Positions 32,454-40,765 of a DNA stretch of 43,863 nt are shown here, one piece after another. The translations under genes and the position numbers were made by a program. The stretch comes from Clostridium sp. 1001275B_160808_H3 (lineage in GTDB: Bacteria; Bacillota; Clostridia; Clostridiales; Clostridiaceae), in assembly GCF_015550425.1 (NCBI RefSeq), contig NZ_JADNAT010000026.1, positions 1-43,863 of the forward strand, given 5' to 3'. How positions within the stretch are numbered: position 1 is the first letter of the stretch; the number at the start of each line of letters is the position of its first letter. The notes below the pieces were generated by a model that worked only from the letters and a program-made list of their open reading frames with translations, was not told the DNA's origin and searched no databases.

Positions 32454-33425
32454 ATGATAAGATGGGGAATTATAGCACCTGGTACAATAGCTAATACTTT
32501 TGCAATAGAAGTAAAAAATACTAAAAATGGAATTCTTACTGCAATTTATGGAAGAAATGAGGATAAAACAAAAGAATTTGCTAATGAGCATAGTATAGAA
32601 AAATATTATATCAACATAGATGAATTTTTAAGTGATGATAATATAGATGCAGTTTATATAGCAACGCCTCATAATTACCATATGGATTTTGCAAGGAAGT
32701 GTATAGAAGCTAAAAAGCATGTATTATGTGAAAAACCATTTTCATATAATTCTAAAACAGGTAAGGAAGTTTTAGAGCTTGCAAGAGAAAATAATGTATT
32801 TATAATGGAAGCACTTTGGACTTTATTCTTACCAGCAATTAATCAAGCAAAAACATGGATTGAAGAAGGGAAAATAGGAAGAGTTAAATTAGTTACAGCA
32901 GATTTTGGGTTTAAAGGTGAGGAAAATATAAACCATAGATTATACAATCCTAATCTAGCTGGTGGAGCATTGTTAGATGTTGGTATTTATCCAATTTTAT
33001 TTGCCAATTATATAGCAAATAGTTTTCCGCAAGATATAAAAGCAAGTGCTGAATTTACAAAAACCAATGTAGATGAAAGTGATATAATTAATTTGAAATA
33101 TGAAGATGGAATTTTAGCTTCTTTAAAATGTTCACTAGCAGCAAATCTAGATAAGACAGCAGTAATATATGGAGAAAACGGAAAGATAGTTATACCAAGA
33201 TTTTGGGCATCAAAAGAAGCATATTTATATATTGAAGATACTACTGAAAAGTATATAGATGAATATGAAGGAACTGGATTTAAATATGAAATTGAAGAAG
33301 TTAATAATTGCATTATGAATAAGGCTTTAGAAAGCAATGTGGCTTCTCATAATTTCACATTAGAATTAGCTAAAATAATGGATGAAGTAAGAAGACAAAT
33401 AGGTTTAGTTTATCCATTTGAATAA
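32454..33425 (+). CDS. Gfo/Idh/MocA family oxidoreductase
   Basis: A 323-residue NAD(P)-dependent dehydrogenase-like protein. The Rossmann domain (about 1-120) begins MIRWGIIAPGTIA, where the usual GxGxxA is changed to APGTIA. The family's EKP motif is present (CEKPFSYN, Lys94). The C-terminal alpha/beta domain (about 125-323) has the GGALLDVGIYPI block used in substrate binding. Such enzymes oxidise or reduce sugars, inositols or dihydrodiols. The start follows AGAGGAG. With the MRJP-like propeller upstream it may form a sugar or lactone pathway, which is inference from order only. A terminator follows at 33493. Confidence 0.93.
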   Translation: MIRWGIIAPGTIANTFAIEVKNTKNGILTAIYGRNEDKTKEFANEHSIEKYYINIDEFLSDDNIDAVYIATPHNYHMDFARKCIEAKKHVLCEKPFSYNSKTGKEVLELARENNVFIMEALWTLFLPAINQAKTWIEEGKIGRVKLVTADFGFKGEENINHRLYNPNLAGGALLDVGIYPILFANYIANSFPQDIKASAEFTKTNVDESDIINLKYEDGILASLKCSLAANLDKTAVIYGENGKIVIPRFWASKEAYLYIEDTTEKYIDEYEGTGFKYEIEEVNNCIMNKALESNVASHNFTLELAKIMDEVRRQIGLVYPFE

Positions 33426-33492
33426 ATTGAATATATGATTTAATAGTATATGTATTAAAATTATAATTACTAATTAATTTGATATTTCATAA

Positions 33493-33549
33493 GTAAAAGC
33501 ACCAAAAAGAATAATTACATCTTATTTGGTGCTTTTACCTTGCATTATC
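33493..33549 (+). terminator. Terminator of the oxidoreductase gene
   Basis: GTAAAAGCACCAAA (33493-33506) pairs exactly with TTTGGTGCTTTTAC (33535-33548); an inner AAGA/TCTT stem closes the loop. Confidence 0.85.
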
Positions 33550-33627
33550 TATTTATTTTTCAAATTAGTACTATATTATTCTATGACTATATATTTAAAA
33601 TAACATATTTTGATATTGTAAATAATT

Positions 33628-33861
33628 CTAGTGATTTAGATTTTGAGCAAATTGTTGCATAATAGCTTTAACTTCTTCAACCTTTTCTGGCTTTAATAAA
33701 GCAATCATCTTAGGAATAAATTCCATAATATATTCATGTGAAAAAGTACCTTCTGATTGTTTCTTAAAGCTTTCAGCAAGTAATGCTTTTGCTTCCTCAA
33801 TTTTATCTTCTTGAACTTTTTCTAAAATAAAACCTAAAAATTTTTCTTGTCCTTGATTCAT
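33628..33861 (-). CDS. Small helical protein of unknown function
   Basis: A 77-residue, highly charged and helical protein (EKFLGFILEKVQEDKIEEAK, then HEYIMEFIPKMIALLKPEKV and a QQFAQNL end). It has no membrane segment, cysteines or catalytic motif. The start has a clear GGAGGAG site on the reverse strand, which with the regular helix pattern makes it a real gene. I have the impression of similar small proteins in other clostridia, but no named family. It is a single-gene unit. Confidence 0.8.
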   Translation of the reverse strand: MNQGQEKFLGFILEKVQEDKIEEAKALLAESFKKQSEGTFSHEYIMEFIPKMIALLKPEKVEEVKAIMQQFAQNLNH

Positions 33862-34138
33862 AATTTCTCCTCCTAGATGTTAATTATATTTATTTCTATT
33901 GCCTAAATAAGCTTTTCAATATTTTAGATAAAACCATATAGTAATTATAATGCATAATACTGTTCTAAAATCCAATATAAGCACAATAATGTTACTAATG
34001 ATTCATTTTTACTATACAAAACAACATAATAAGGGAATTATATTATATGGTTTAATTTGATGTCAAATAGTATATATAAATTTATAAATATAATAATAAA
34101 TAGGTAATTTAGATTATTAAGTTATTTAAAATGAGTTT
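33862..34138. other. Gene-free stretch upstream of the small helical protein gene
   Basis: AT-rich with no supported gene. It must hold the promoter of the reverse-strand gene ending at 33861. The first copy of the hairpin repeat begins at its right end. Confidence 0.5.
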
Positions 34139-34215
34139 TGTAGTTACTTTATTTATATATAAAGTAACTACATTTGCTTATAATGGATAGAGTTTGACTT
34201 TTACTTAGGATAAGA
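34139..34215 (+). repeat. Hairpin repeat element, copy A
   Basis: TGTAGTTAC (34139-34147) and GTAACTACA (34164-34172) are the arms of a near-perfect palindrome, followed six bases later by TATAAT (34179-34184) and the conserved tail GATAGAGTTTGACTTTTACTT. Copies B, C and D lie at 37773, 40697 and 42320. This copy is not next to a PadR gene. Confidence 0.85.
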
Positions 34216-34252
34216 AAAATAGTTTATTTTTTTTCTGAATTGCGCATTAAAA

Positions 34253-34286
34253 AATACCGCATATTCATTTTGAATAGTACGGTATT
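34253..34286 (-). terminator. Terminator of the YcxB-like gene
   Basis: AATACCG pairs with CGGTATT and an inner TATTCA/TGAATA stem extends it. On the reverse strand the hairpin is followed by six T residues, about 130 bases beyond the gene's stop. Confidence 0.75.
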
Positions 34287-34385
34287 CTCTTTAACTGATA
34301 TTTAATTTTAGATCTGAAATCAATGTAAGATTTTTTATTTAATAATTAATTTAATCTCATAAACAACAATGATTTAGGAAATAAA

Positions 34386-34910
34386 TTACCATCTTATATT
34401 CTTACATTTCTCTTTAATAAAATCTTTAAAAGAATTTATTTCGTCATCATTTAAGCATTTTTTGAATATGAATGTTTGTTGCCCGGATCTTGTAGTCAAA
34501 AGATACATATTGGAAGTTTCTGAAAATCTTACGAAAAACTCATATTTTATTTCAACTTTAGATGATGTAGTTAAATTATTTATAACTACTCCATCTTCAG
34601 TGAAAATAGTTTTAATTTTAAAGTTATTTTCATTAGAAGATTCCTTTATCATTTCCATATTCTTTTTTTGAAATATGTTTTGAACATAAAAAATAACCAA
34701 AATTGAAATAGCAGCTAGAACTTCAAAAAAAACTCCGTTTACTATATAGGATGTATCAGAAATTGCTATTCCTAAAACTATTGATAATAATCCTAATAAA
34801 CTAAATACAATAGAATATATTATAAAAAACTTCTTTCTTTTAGAGCTTATCACATGTATTTTTGACTCTTTTATAGTCTCCTCATTTAATATTCCACTAG
34901 TTTCAAACAT
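34386..34910 (-). CDS. YcxB-like membrane protein
   Basis: A 174-residue protein with a short N-terminal segment, two membrane helices (about 27-49 and 55-78) and a cytosolic C-terminal domain (about 95-170). The last part, VEIKYEFFVRFSETSNMYLL followed by FIFKKCLNDDEINSFKDFIK, is the YcxB-like pattern: a pleckstrin-like beta domain with a final helix. The function is unknown. The start has an AAAGGAG site on the reverse strand. It is a single-gene unit. Confidence 0.85.
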   Translation of the reverse strand: MFETSGILNEETIKESKIHVISSKRKKFFIIYSIVFSLLGLLSIVLGIAISDTSYIVNGVFFEVLAAISILVIFYVQNIFQKKNMEMIKESSNENNFKIKTIFTEDGVVINNLTTSSKVEIKYEFFVRFSETSNMYLLTTRSGQQTFIFKKCLNDDEINSFKDFIKEKCKNIRW

Positions 34911-35172
34911 ATTATTTCTCCTTTTAGCAACTCAAATCTAAGAATAATTTAAATAATTCTCAATTCATTATAACATATTTTGGTAAACACTGTACTATTC
35001 AATTTTCAAAGAACAAATTCTATTAATTACTTAGCAATAGAATCAAATGATTTACCAAAGCACTAAAATAAGCTATACTTATATACAATAATTGTAAATT
35101 AATTTATATTAGTGCAATTGCAATTGGTCAGCAAATAAATTAGTTATAGAGAATTTAGTAAGGAGAATTGGA

Positions 35173-35697
35173 ATGGTTTTACTAGTGATTGATACACAAA
35201 AGTTAATAACAAATGAAAAGTTATATAAATTTAATACATTTGTATCTAATGTTAAAGAAATAATAAATAAGGCTAGGAATAATAATATCGAAGTAATATA
35301 TGTTCGCCATGATGATGGAGAGGGAGGGGAATTAGTAAAAGGAACTGAAGGATTTGAAATATATGAAGAGTTTAAGCCATTAAAAGGAGAAAAAATATTT
35401 AATAAGAATTTTAATAGCGCTTTTAAAGGGACAGGCCTGCTGGAGTATTTAAAAACTAAAGGTGAGAAAGAAATAATAATTGTAGGACTTCAAACAGATT
35501 ATTGTATTGATGCTACTATAAAATGTGGGTTTGAACATGGATTTCACATTATAGTTCCAGAGCATGCAAACACAACAATAAATAATAAATTTATGTTAGC
35601 AGAACAAAGCTATAAATATTATAATGAATTTATGTGGAATGGAAGATATGCAGAATGTATTTCAATAGATGAAACACTTGGAAAAATGAGTATTTAA
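35173..35697 (+). CDS. Isochorismatase-like cysteine hydrolase
   Basis: A 174-residue alpha/beta hydrolase of the isochorismatase/nicotinamidase superfamily. The catalytic triad is visible: Asp7 (MVLLVIDTQ), Lys78 (NKNFNSAF) and Cys111 (GLQTDYCID), the last preceded by the usual non-proline cis-peptide region. Family members hydrolyse amides or enol ethers of small molecules such as nicotinamide, N-carbamoyl compounds or isochorismate. The substrate cannot be told from sequence. The start follows AAGGAGAA. The next gene (ACT protein) lies 53 bases downstream and may be co-transcribed. Confidence 0.93.
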   Translation: MVLLVIDTQKLITNEKLYKFNTFVSNVKEIINKARNNNIEVIYVRHDDGEGGELVKGTEGFEIYEEFKPLKGEKIFNKNFNSAFKGTGLLEYLKTKGEKEIIIVGLQTDYCIDATIKCGFEHGFHIIVPEHANTTINNKFMLAEQSYKYYNEFMWNGRYAECISIDETLGKMSI

Positions 35698-35750
35698 AGT
35701 TCGATTATATTACTCATAGGAAAATATGAAGTTAAAAAGGAGAGTAATAA

Positions 35751-36119
35751 ATGGAAATAAAAATAATAAATCAGGATTTTTCAATTTGCAAAGTACAAGA
35801 TCTATCAGAAGTAGATTATTCAGATGAATTTTGTTTTATAGGAAAGACAGATGAAGAATTATCATTAGTATGCAGTACAAATATGGTGCCTAAAAATGTA
35901 GTTGAATGTGATAATGGATGGAAAGCATTTAGAATACAAGGTGTATTAGATTTTTCTCTTATTGGTATATTATCAAAAATATCAACTTTGTTAGCAGAGA
36001 ATAAAATTGGGATATTTGCAGTATCTACATATAATACAGATTATATTTTAACTAAAGAAGAAAACTTTGAAAAATCAATAAAAATTCTTGAACACAATGG
36101 ATATATAATAAAGAGATAA
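35751..36119 (+). CDS. ACT domain-containing protein
   Basis: A 122-residue protein with two ACT-like halves: an N-terminal part (about 1-60, with FCFIGKTDEELSLVCSTN) and a C-terminal ACT domain (about 62-122, with FRIQGVLDFSLIGILSKIST and GIFAVSTYNTDYILTKEEN). This is the small ACT_7-type family related to amino-acid sensing domains such as those of CASTOR and aspartokinase. It probably binds an amino acid and regulates something else. The start follows AAAGGAGAG. It has no enzyme domain. Confidence 0.9.
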   Translation: MEIKIINQDFSICKVQDLSEVDYSDEFCFIGKTDEELSLVCSTNMVPKNVVECDNGWKAFRIQGVLDFSLIGILSKISTLLAENKIGIFAVSTYNTDYILTKEENFEKSIKILEHNGYIIKR

Positions 36120-36197
36120 ATTTTAATATGCCATTTAGATTGTTTCAAAAAATTAATCCTCATACAAATTAATTAACAAATTAGAGGTGAAATAAAT

Positions 36198-36345
36198 ATG
36201 TCAAATTCAAAATTTTATTATATAGATATAAATGCACCTAAATGAAATTAACCTAATCATATAGGTACATCTGCAATAATTAAATATAAGAACAAAATTC
36301 TGTTAGAAAAAAGAGTAGTTAGTGGCAGATGGCTTTGATTGGTGG
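36198..36345 (+). pseudogene. Nudix hydrolase pseudogene
   Basis: An ATG at 36198 with a TTAGAGGTG site opens MSNSKFYYIDINAPK, then TGA (36243-36245) and TAA (36249-36251), then PNHIGTSAIIKYKNKILLEK and RVVSGRW. After this the frame shifts by one base into ALIGGG. This is the start of a Nudix hydrolase (the KILLEK strand, then RWALIGGG before the Nudix box). Nonsense codons, a one-base deletion and the missing Nudix box show that it is dead. Confidence 0.75.
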
Positions 36346-36382
36346 TGGATTTAGGTATTAATTTTAAAGGGGGCGGGGTAAA

Positions 36383-36823
36383 ATGAAGTTAAAAGTAATT
36401 AAGTTAACAGAAGAGAATTTGGAAGAATGCATAGACTTATTTATAGATACATTTTCAAGAGAACCTTGGTATGATGAATATGATTCAAGAGAGCAGGTAA
36501 AGGATTTTTTTATAAATCATATGGGAAATAATTATTTCTTAGGATATATAGGATTGTTAGATGAAAAGATTGTAGCATTAAGCTTAGGAATGAAAAAGCC
36601 TTGGATAGGTGGTATGGAATATTATATAGATGAATTTTGTATAAGCTATGATATTCAAGGAAAAGGTATTGGCAGCTTGTTTTTAAAAGATATAGAAAAA
36701 TTACTAATTAATGAAAAGGTAAAAGGTATGATGCTTAATACAGAAAGAGATTATCCTTCATGTAATTTCTATCAAAAAAATGGATTTAAAATACTAGGGG
36801 ATCTTATTGTTTTAGGAAAATAA
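36383..36823 (+). CDS. GNAT family N-acetyltransferase
   Basis: A 146-residue GNAT. The acetyl-CoA region is YIDEFCISYDIQGKGIGSLF (about 82-101) and the late block NTERDYPSCNFYQKNGFKIL follows. The early ECIDLFIDTFSREPWYDEYD part resembles small clostridial GNATs that may act on peptides or aminoglycosides, but the substrate is unknown. The start has a GGGGGCGGGG purine-rich site. It sits just after the Nudix relic; no terminator is evident. Confidence 0.9.
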   Translation: MKLKVIKLTEENLEECIDLFIDTFSREPWYDEYDSREQVKDFFINHMGNNYFLGYIGLLDEKIVALSLGMKKPWIGGMEYYIDEFCISYDIQGKGIGSLFLKDIEKLLINEKVKGMMLNTERDYPSCNFYQKNGFKILGDLIVLGK

Positions 36824-37053
36824 GATAGTATATTAATAGATAAATCCAATCTATTAAGGGATTTTCTAAGAAGATGATGATATAAAAAATATTATAGAAA
36901 CTTGAAATTGAAATGAGCTTAATTATGTTATAGGATGGAAAACTTATGCTTTTTTACTTACAGCGCGATGAACATAAGAAAAATAACTTCGTTTTAAAAA
37001 CTAGTGTAGAAATATATAAAATGAATTAATCAAAAAAATTAAGGGGGAAAACA
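36824..37053. other. Gap before DUF1697 with a possible coding relic
   Basis: Around 36915-36958 a frame reads ELNYVIGWKTYAFLLTAR before stop codons. It has natural-looking composition and may be the scrap of a lost membrane or enzyme gene. Nothing else is supported. Confidence 0.25.
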
Positions 37054-37602
37054 ATGATTTATGTTGCTTTACTAAGAGGAATAAATGTTGGGGGAAACAA
37101 CAAAATAGATATGAAACTTCTAAAAAAAACATTTGAAAGAATAGGTATGGAATCTGTTATTACATATATAAATTCTGGGAATGTAATTTTTACCGATATG
37201 AAGCACACAAAGGAAGAAATAATAGAACTTTTAGAAGAGGCTATATTTAGAGATTTTCAGTTAAATATTAAAGTTTTGATTCGTAGTATAGATGATTTTG
37301 AGAATATGATGAAGCTTTTGCCAGAGTCATGGAAAAATGATAAATACATGAGAAGTGATGTATTATTTTTATGGGAAGAAATCGATAAAGAAACAGTGAT
37401 TGATGAATTAAAAATTAAACCAGAAATAGATACAGTTATGTATGTACAAGGAGCAATTTTATGGACATTAGATAAAGAAAATATTACGAAAAGCGGATTA
37501 AATAAATTTATAGGAACTGACGCATATAAAAAAATGACAGCAAGAAATGTTAATACTACCCGTAAAATATATGAAATTATGAAGGGATTAAATGAGGTTT
37601 AA
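37054..37602 (+). CDS. DUF1697 domain-containing protein
   Basis: A 182-residue soluble protein covering the full DUF1697 family. The signature start MIYVALLRGINVGGNNKIDM is followed by TYINSGNVIFTDMKHTKEEI and the C-terminal block KMTARNVNTTRKIYEIM. The function of the family is unknown; it is widespread and often annotated only by domain. The start follows AAGGGGGAA. This is the intact copy: fragments of the same gene occur at 42073-42199 and 43511-43640. Downstream lies the hairpin repeat (copy B) and a damaged PadR/DUF2812 pair. Confidence 0.93.
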   Translation: MIYVALLRGINVGGNNKIDMKLLKKTFERIGMESVITYINSGNVIFTDMKHTKEEIIELLEEAIFRDFQLNIKVLIRSIDDFENMMKLLPESWKNDKYMRSDVLFLWEEIDKETVIDELKIKPEIDTVMYVQGAILWTLDKENITKSGLNKFIGTDAYKKMTARNVNTTRKIYEIMKGLNEV

Positions 37603-37772
37603 TTAGGATAATAGCAATAGTAGAATTATTATACGGTAGTAATATTTATTTCAGATTATATAGAATCAATATTTTAATAAATTACCTATATTTATTGTTT
37701 CAAAATTAATAATATTTATTTTAGTTACATATGAGTAGTGAAGTTATATATTTCATTTGAAGAGAGAAATTT

Positions 37773-37856
37773 TGTAGTTACTTTATTTATAAATAAGGTA
37801 ACTACATTTTTGTATAATGGGTATAGTTTGAATTTTTACTTATGATAAGAGAACGC
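37773..37856 (+). repeat. Hairpin repeat element, copy B, upstream of the PadR gene
   Basis: TGTAGTTAC (37773-37781) and GTAACTACA (37798-37806) form the outer part of a 34-base near-perfect palindrome. TATAAT (37813-37818) lies six bases on, and the tail GTATAGTTTGAATTTTTACT leads to the PadR start region. The order palindrome, -10, PadR gene suggests an operator-promoter; the T-rich right side also resembles a terminator. Confidence 0.85.
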
Positions 37857-37897
37857 TTATGATGATAAATGATATAAAAAGTACGAAGGAGAATTTT

Positions 37898-38218
37898 ATG
37901 CCAAGAAAAGATTCTATTGATATTGGGGAGTTAACAGATTCTGCTTTCTATATTTTATCTAGTGTTATTGATGAAAAGCATGGTTACATAATTATGAAGA
38001 CTATTGAGAAGTTTACTGATAATGAAGTTACTATTGGTCTTGCATCGCTTTATACAACACTAAAAAAGCTTTTAGCAGCAGATTTAGTTGAGTTAAGTTG
38101 TGATACAGATGAAAATAAAAAGGTGTATAAAATAACCAATAAAGGGTAAGAGATGCTTATAAAAGAGATTGAACGTAAAAAGCAGATGGTTAAATTTGTT
38201 GAAAAATTTTTGGGTTAG
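37898..38218 (+). pseudogene. PadR regulator gene with a nonsense codon
   Basis: ATG 37898 follows AAGGAG and encodes a PadR winged helix (PRKDSIDIGELTDSAFYILS, then GLASLYTTLKKLLAADLVEL). A TAA at 38147-38149 interrupts after YKITNKG; the same frame then continues EMLIKEIERKKQMVKFVEKF and ends at 38216-38218 nine bases before the next gene. PadR proteins of this kind keep that last helix for dimerisation, so the gene is most likely inactive, although an 83-residue winged helix could still be made. An in-frame ATG at 37859 was rejected for lack of a ribosome binding site. Its usual partner, a DUF2812 gene, follows and is also damaged. Confidence 0.8.
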
Positions 38219-38233
38219 GAAAGGGTGATATTC

Positions 38234-38960
38234 TTGAAAAGTAAATATGTAATTATTAATGGTCTTGCTTTTAGTGAAGAAAGTGATATGGAAAAACTAA
38301 AAAATTATGCGAGTCAAGGTTGGATACTAGAAGATATAGTAGGAGGTTTTTTCTATAAGCTAAGAAAAGATAAACCTCAAAATATAGTGTATAGTTTAGA
38401 TTATCAATTGGATGTCGATGGAGAGTATTTTACCATATTCAAAGAAGCAGGATGGGAGCTTGTTCTTTCTGTCAATAACCAAATGCATATTTTTTTAGCG
38501 CAAGCTGGGACTAAGCCTATTTATAGTGATAGTAAATCGGAAATAGATAAATATACACGTGTAAGAAATCAAACGAGAAGGGGAACAATCTATTCTTTAA
38601 TAATGGCTATATTAATTGATAGGGTTGTCAGTTTTTTCTGCAATAGCTATAAGACCTATATTTCTGATTATCTTAGCGTTATTAGTAATTGATATTTTTA
38701 TATTTGTCTTTAATTTTATGCCTTACTTAGCATATAACTCTAGAATTAAGCAAATAAAAAGAAGTGGTAGATGTAAAAGTAAAGTAATAAATAACAAAAT
38801 AACATGGAAACTATATGCATTTGCAGGTATTATGTTTTGGATGTTAGGAATTTTAAATTTAGTTGAGAAGAAATATTCTGCATTATTATATATAATTTTA
38901 GGTGCCTTTGATATTGGTTTAAGTTTAGATTACTATAAGAAATATAAAAAGTCTTTATAA
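38234..38960 (+). pseudogene. DUF2812 membrane protein gene with a frameshift
   Basis: The first part (from a TTG at 38234, GGAAAGGG site) encodes KSKYVIINGLAFSEESDMEK, then the DUF2812 domain with WILEDIVGGFFYKLRKDKPQ and AGWELVLSVNNQMHIFLAQA. Near 38615-38640 the frame changes and continues with GLSVFSAIAIRPIFLIILAL, a second helix pair and the tail YYKKYKKSL at 38960. Together the two parts make about 240 residues, the normal layout of an N-terminal domain plus two to four membrane helices. The shift lies beside a GTTTTTTC run. DUF2812 proteins are typically encoded after PadR regulators and are controlled by them. Here both are broken. Confidence 0.8.
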
Positions 38961-38975
38961 ATTCTATTCAAGATT

Positions 38976-39064
38976 AATGAGATAATATGGAGAGAAAAAA
39001 TACCTAATTGGACAAATGATATTTTTCAAAAGTAGCCAGTAAAATTATAAAAGTTTTACTAGCT
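38976..39064 (+). repeat. Remnant of the zeta toxin 3' end with its hairpin
   Basis: 38976-39035 reads NEIIWREKIPNWTNDIFQK and a TAG, nearly the same as the last residues of the toxin at 43395. The similarity continues through the following hairpin (39034-39064, matching 43394-43424) and tens of bases beyond. It directly abuts the DUF2812 end, so an antitoxin/toxin pair once stood here and was deleted except for this tail. Confidence 0.85.
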
Positions 39065-39109
39065 ATATTTATATAAAATTAAAATTAAAATTTGAATTTC
39101 ATTTTACAA

Positions 39110-39211
39110 TTAGTCTTTTATTATTCTTCCATTTTCAATTAAAACTACATATATTCTAGATTCTTTATCATTAATTGTTATAATATTACTATTGAAATAT
39201 ATTTTTTTCAT
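39110..39211 (-). pseudogene. Truncated amidohydrolase gene (N-terminal 33 residues)
   Basis: ATG at 39211 follows AGGAGCTG on the reverse strand. The frame reads MKKIYFNSNIITINDKESRI and then VVLIENGRIIKD before a stop. This is the typical first beta hairpin of YtcJ-type amidohydrolases (a metal-dependent hydrolase with an N-terminal strand pair). The rest of the gene is missing and the sequence beyond belongs to the toxin-tail duplication. It directly follows the MFS transporter gene and was probably its catabolic partner. Confidence 0.6.
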
Positions 39212-39234
39212 TTTTTCAGCTCCTAATATTTACC

Positions 39235-40494
39235 TTATATAAACTTTTTATTTTGATCTTTAACTTTTTTTATTGATGTAAGTAATAAAATATATCCTAA
39301 AAGCAAACATCCTATCATTACTATCCATCCCATATTAAAGCCAAAATTATCTACTATCATCCCAAATAAGGTTGACCCTAACGCATATCCTAATGCGAAT
39401 ATAAGATTTACAATACCTAGTATTACACTAGAGTCTTTTTTACCGAATACATCTGTAGTCATAAATGCTGGTGCTGACATATATGAATAAACATTTAAAC
39501 CATATGCTACTGAGAATAAAAATGCTAAACTATGAACTTTACTTGAAATAAGTAATCCTATTACAGCTACGATTGAAAGTACAAATGACATAGACATTGT
39601 TTTTAATGTACCTATTTTATCAAATAAAACTCCTCCAGTTACATTTCCTATTAAACTGAATAATGCAAATACTGAACCTAATGTACCAACTAATGTTGCA
39701 TTCATTCCAAGTTCTCCTGTAAAATAGGTTGCATATTGAGTACTTAATGCAGATATAGCAATTGCTATTATTGCATACCCTATTGAACATCTCCAAAAAT
39801 ACTTATTCTTAGTTGTTTCTTTTACACCTAAACCTTTGAATCTATTATCTTCCATATTAGATTCATTAGAGTTTTCCTCAACTAATTCTACTTCATTAGC
39901 TTTAGGCATTCTCATAAATAATAGTATTATTGGTAAACTGCATAGCAATGAAATTATCCCAAATACTATATAACTATAACTTGATCCCTTTGATGCTAAC
40001 ATTTGTGATGTGATTTCTTGTAAAAACACATTACCTATAGATCCCCCAGAAAATGCTACACCTAATGCTATACCTCTACCTTTTTTAGGAAACCAATTGT
40101 TAATTACATATGGCACTCCTAAGCTTGACAATAGAACACATCCTACTTGACATACTCCAGATAATATATAAAATTGAGGTAATGTTTGAGCAAAACCAAA
40201 ACCTAAAAATCCTAATGATGATAATACTGTTCCTACTATAAATAATATTTTTATATTTATCTTACCAAATAATTTACCTAAAAAGGGTGAAAATGTAGCA
40301 GATGCTAAAGCTCCAAATGTAAAAATTAATGAGAATGATGCTAATGAAAAATCAAACTTATTAATTACATATGGTATAAATAATGGTTGAATATTTTGTG
40401 CAATTGCAAATGGAATAGCTTGCATAAACATACATATGAATACTATTAAATATTTTTTCCTATTATTGTTAATTAACAATTCATCTTTTTTCAT
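39235..40494 (-). CDS. MFS transporter (OFA-like)
   Basis: A 419-residue transporter with twelve membrane helices and a central cytosolic loop (about 205-228). Visible MFS features are the loop-2/3 motif LGKLFGKINIK (about 73-83), the PYVINNWFPKKGRGIALG segment typical of oxalate/formate-antiporter-like MFS (about 128-145), and GGVLFDKIG in the second half. Members move organic anions; some carry bile salts or aromatic acids. The downstream gene is a truncated amidohydrolase, suggesting that transporter and hydrolase once handled one compound. The start has a GGAAGGA site on the reverse strand. Confidence 0.9.
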   Translation of the reverse strand: MKKDELLINNNRKKYLIVFICMFMQAIPFAIAQNIQPLFIPYVINKFDFSLASFSLIFTFGALASATFSPFLGKLFGKINIKILFIVGTVLSSLGFLGFGFAQTLPQFYILSGVCQVGCVLLSSLGVPYVINNWFPKKGRGIALGVAFSGGSIGNVFLQEITSQMLASKGSSYSYIVFGIISLLCSLPIILLFMRMPKANEVELVEENSNESNMEDNRFKGLGVKETTKNKYFWRCSIGYAIIAIAISALSTQYATYFTGELGMNATLVGTLGSVFALFSLIGNVTGGVLFDKIGTLKTMSMSFVLSIVAVIGLLISSKVHSLAFLFSVAYGLNVYSYMSAPAFMTTDVFGKKDSSVILGIVNLIFALGYALGSTLFGMIVDNFGFNMGWIVMIGCLLLGYILLLTSIKKVKDQNKKFI

Positions 40495-40696
40495 AATATA
40501 TTTCCTTCCACTGTCTATTTAATAAATTTCTAATTTTTATTATATATATTTGCATTTAATATGTTAAATATAGATATCTTATATTACATATAATCAAATA
40601 CTTATTATGTGATATATGAAAATATTTATATACAGTATAAAAAAATATATTTAACAAATTTAAAATCAAACATGAATTCAAAATAAATAGAAGTTT
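40495..40696. other. AT-rich region upstream of the MFS transporter gene
   Basis: No gene. It contains the promoter region of the reverse-strand transporter gene and ends where hairpin repeat copy C begins. Confidence 0.4.
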
Positions 40697-40765
40697 TATC
40701 TATAAACAAGGTAACTACATTTTTTATGATATGTATAATTTGAATTTTAATTATGGTAAGAAGAA
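40697..40765 (+). repeat. Hairpin repeat element, copy C, left arm lost
   Basis: TTATCTATAAACAAGG and GTAACTACAT (40711-40720) match copy D. TATGAT (40725-40730) and the tail TATAATTTGAATTTTAATTA follow as in the other copies. The left arm TGTAGTTAC is replaced by unrelated bases, so the palindrome is broken at about 40696. Confidence 0.8.
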
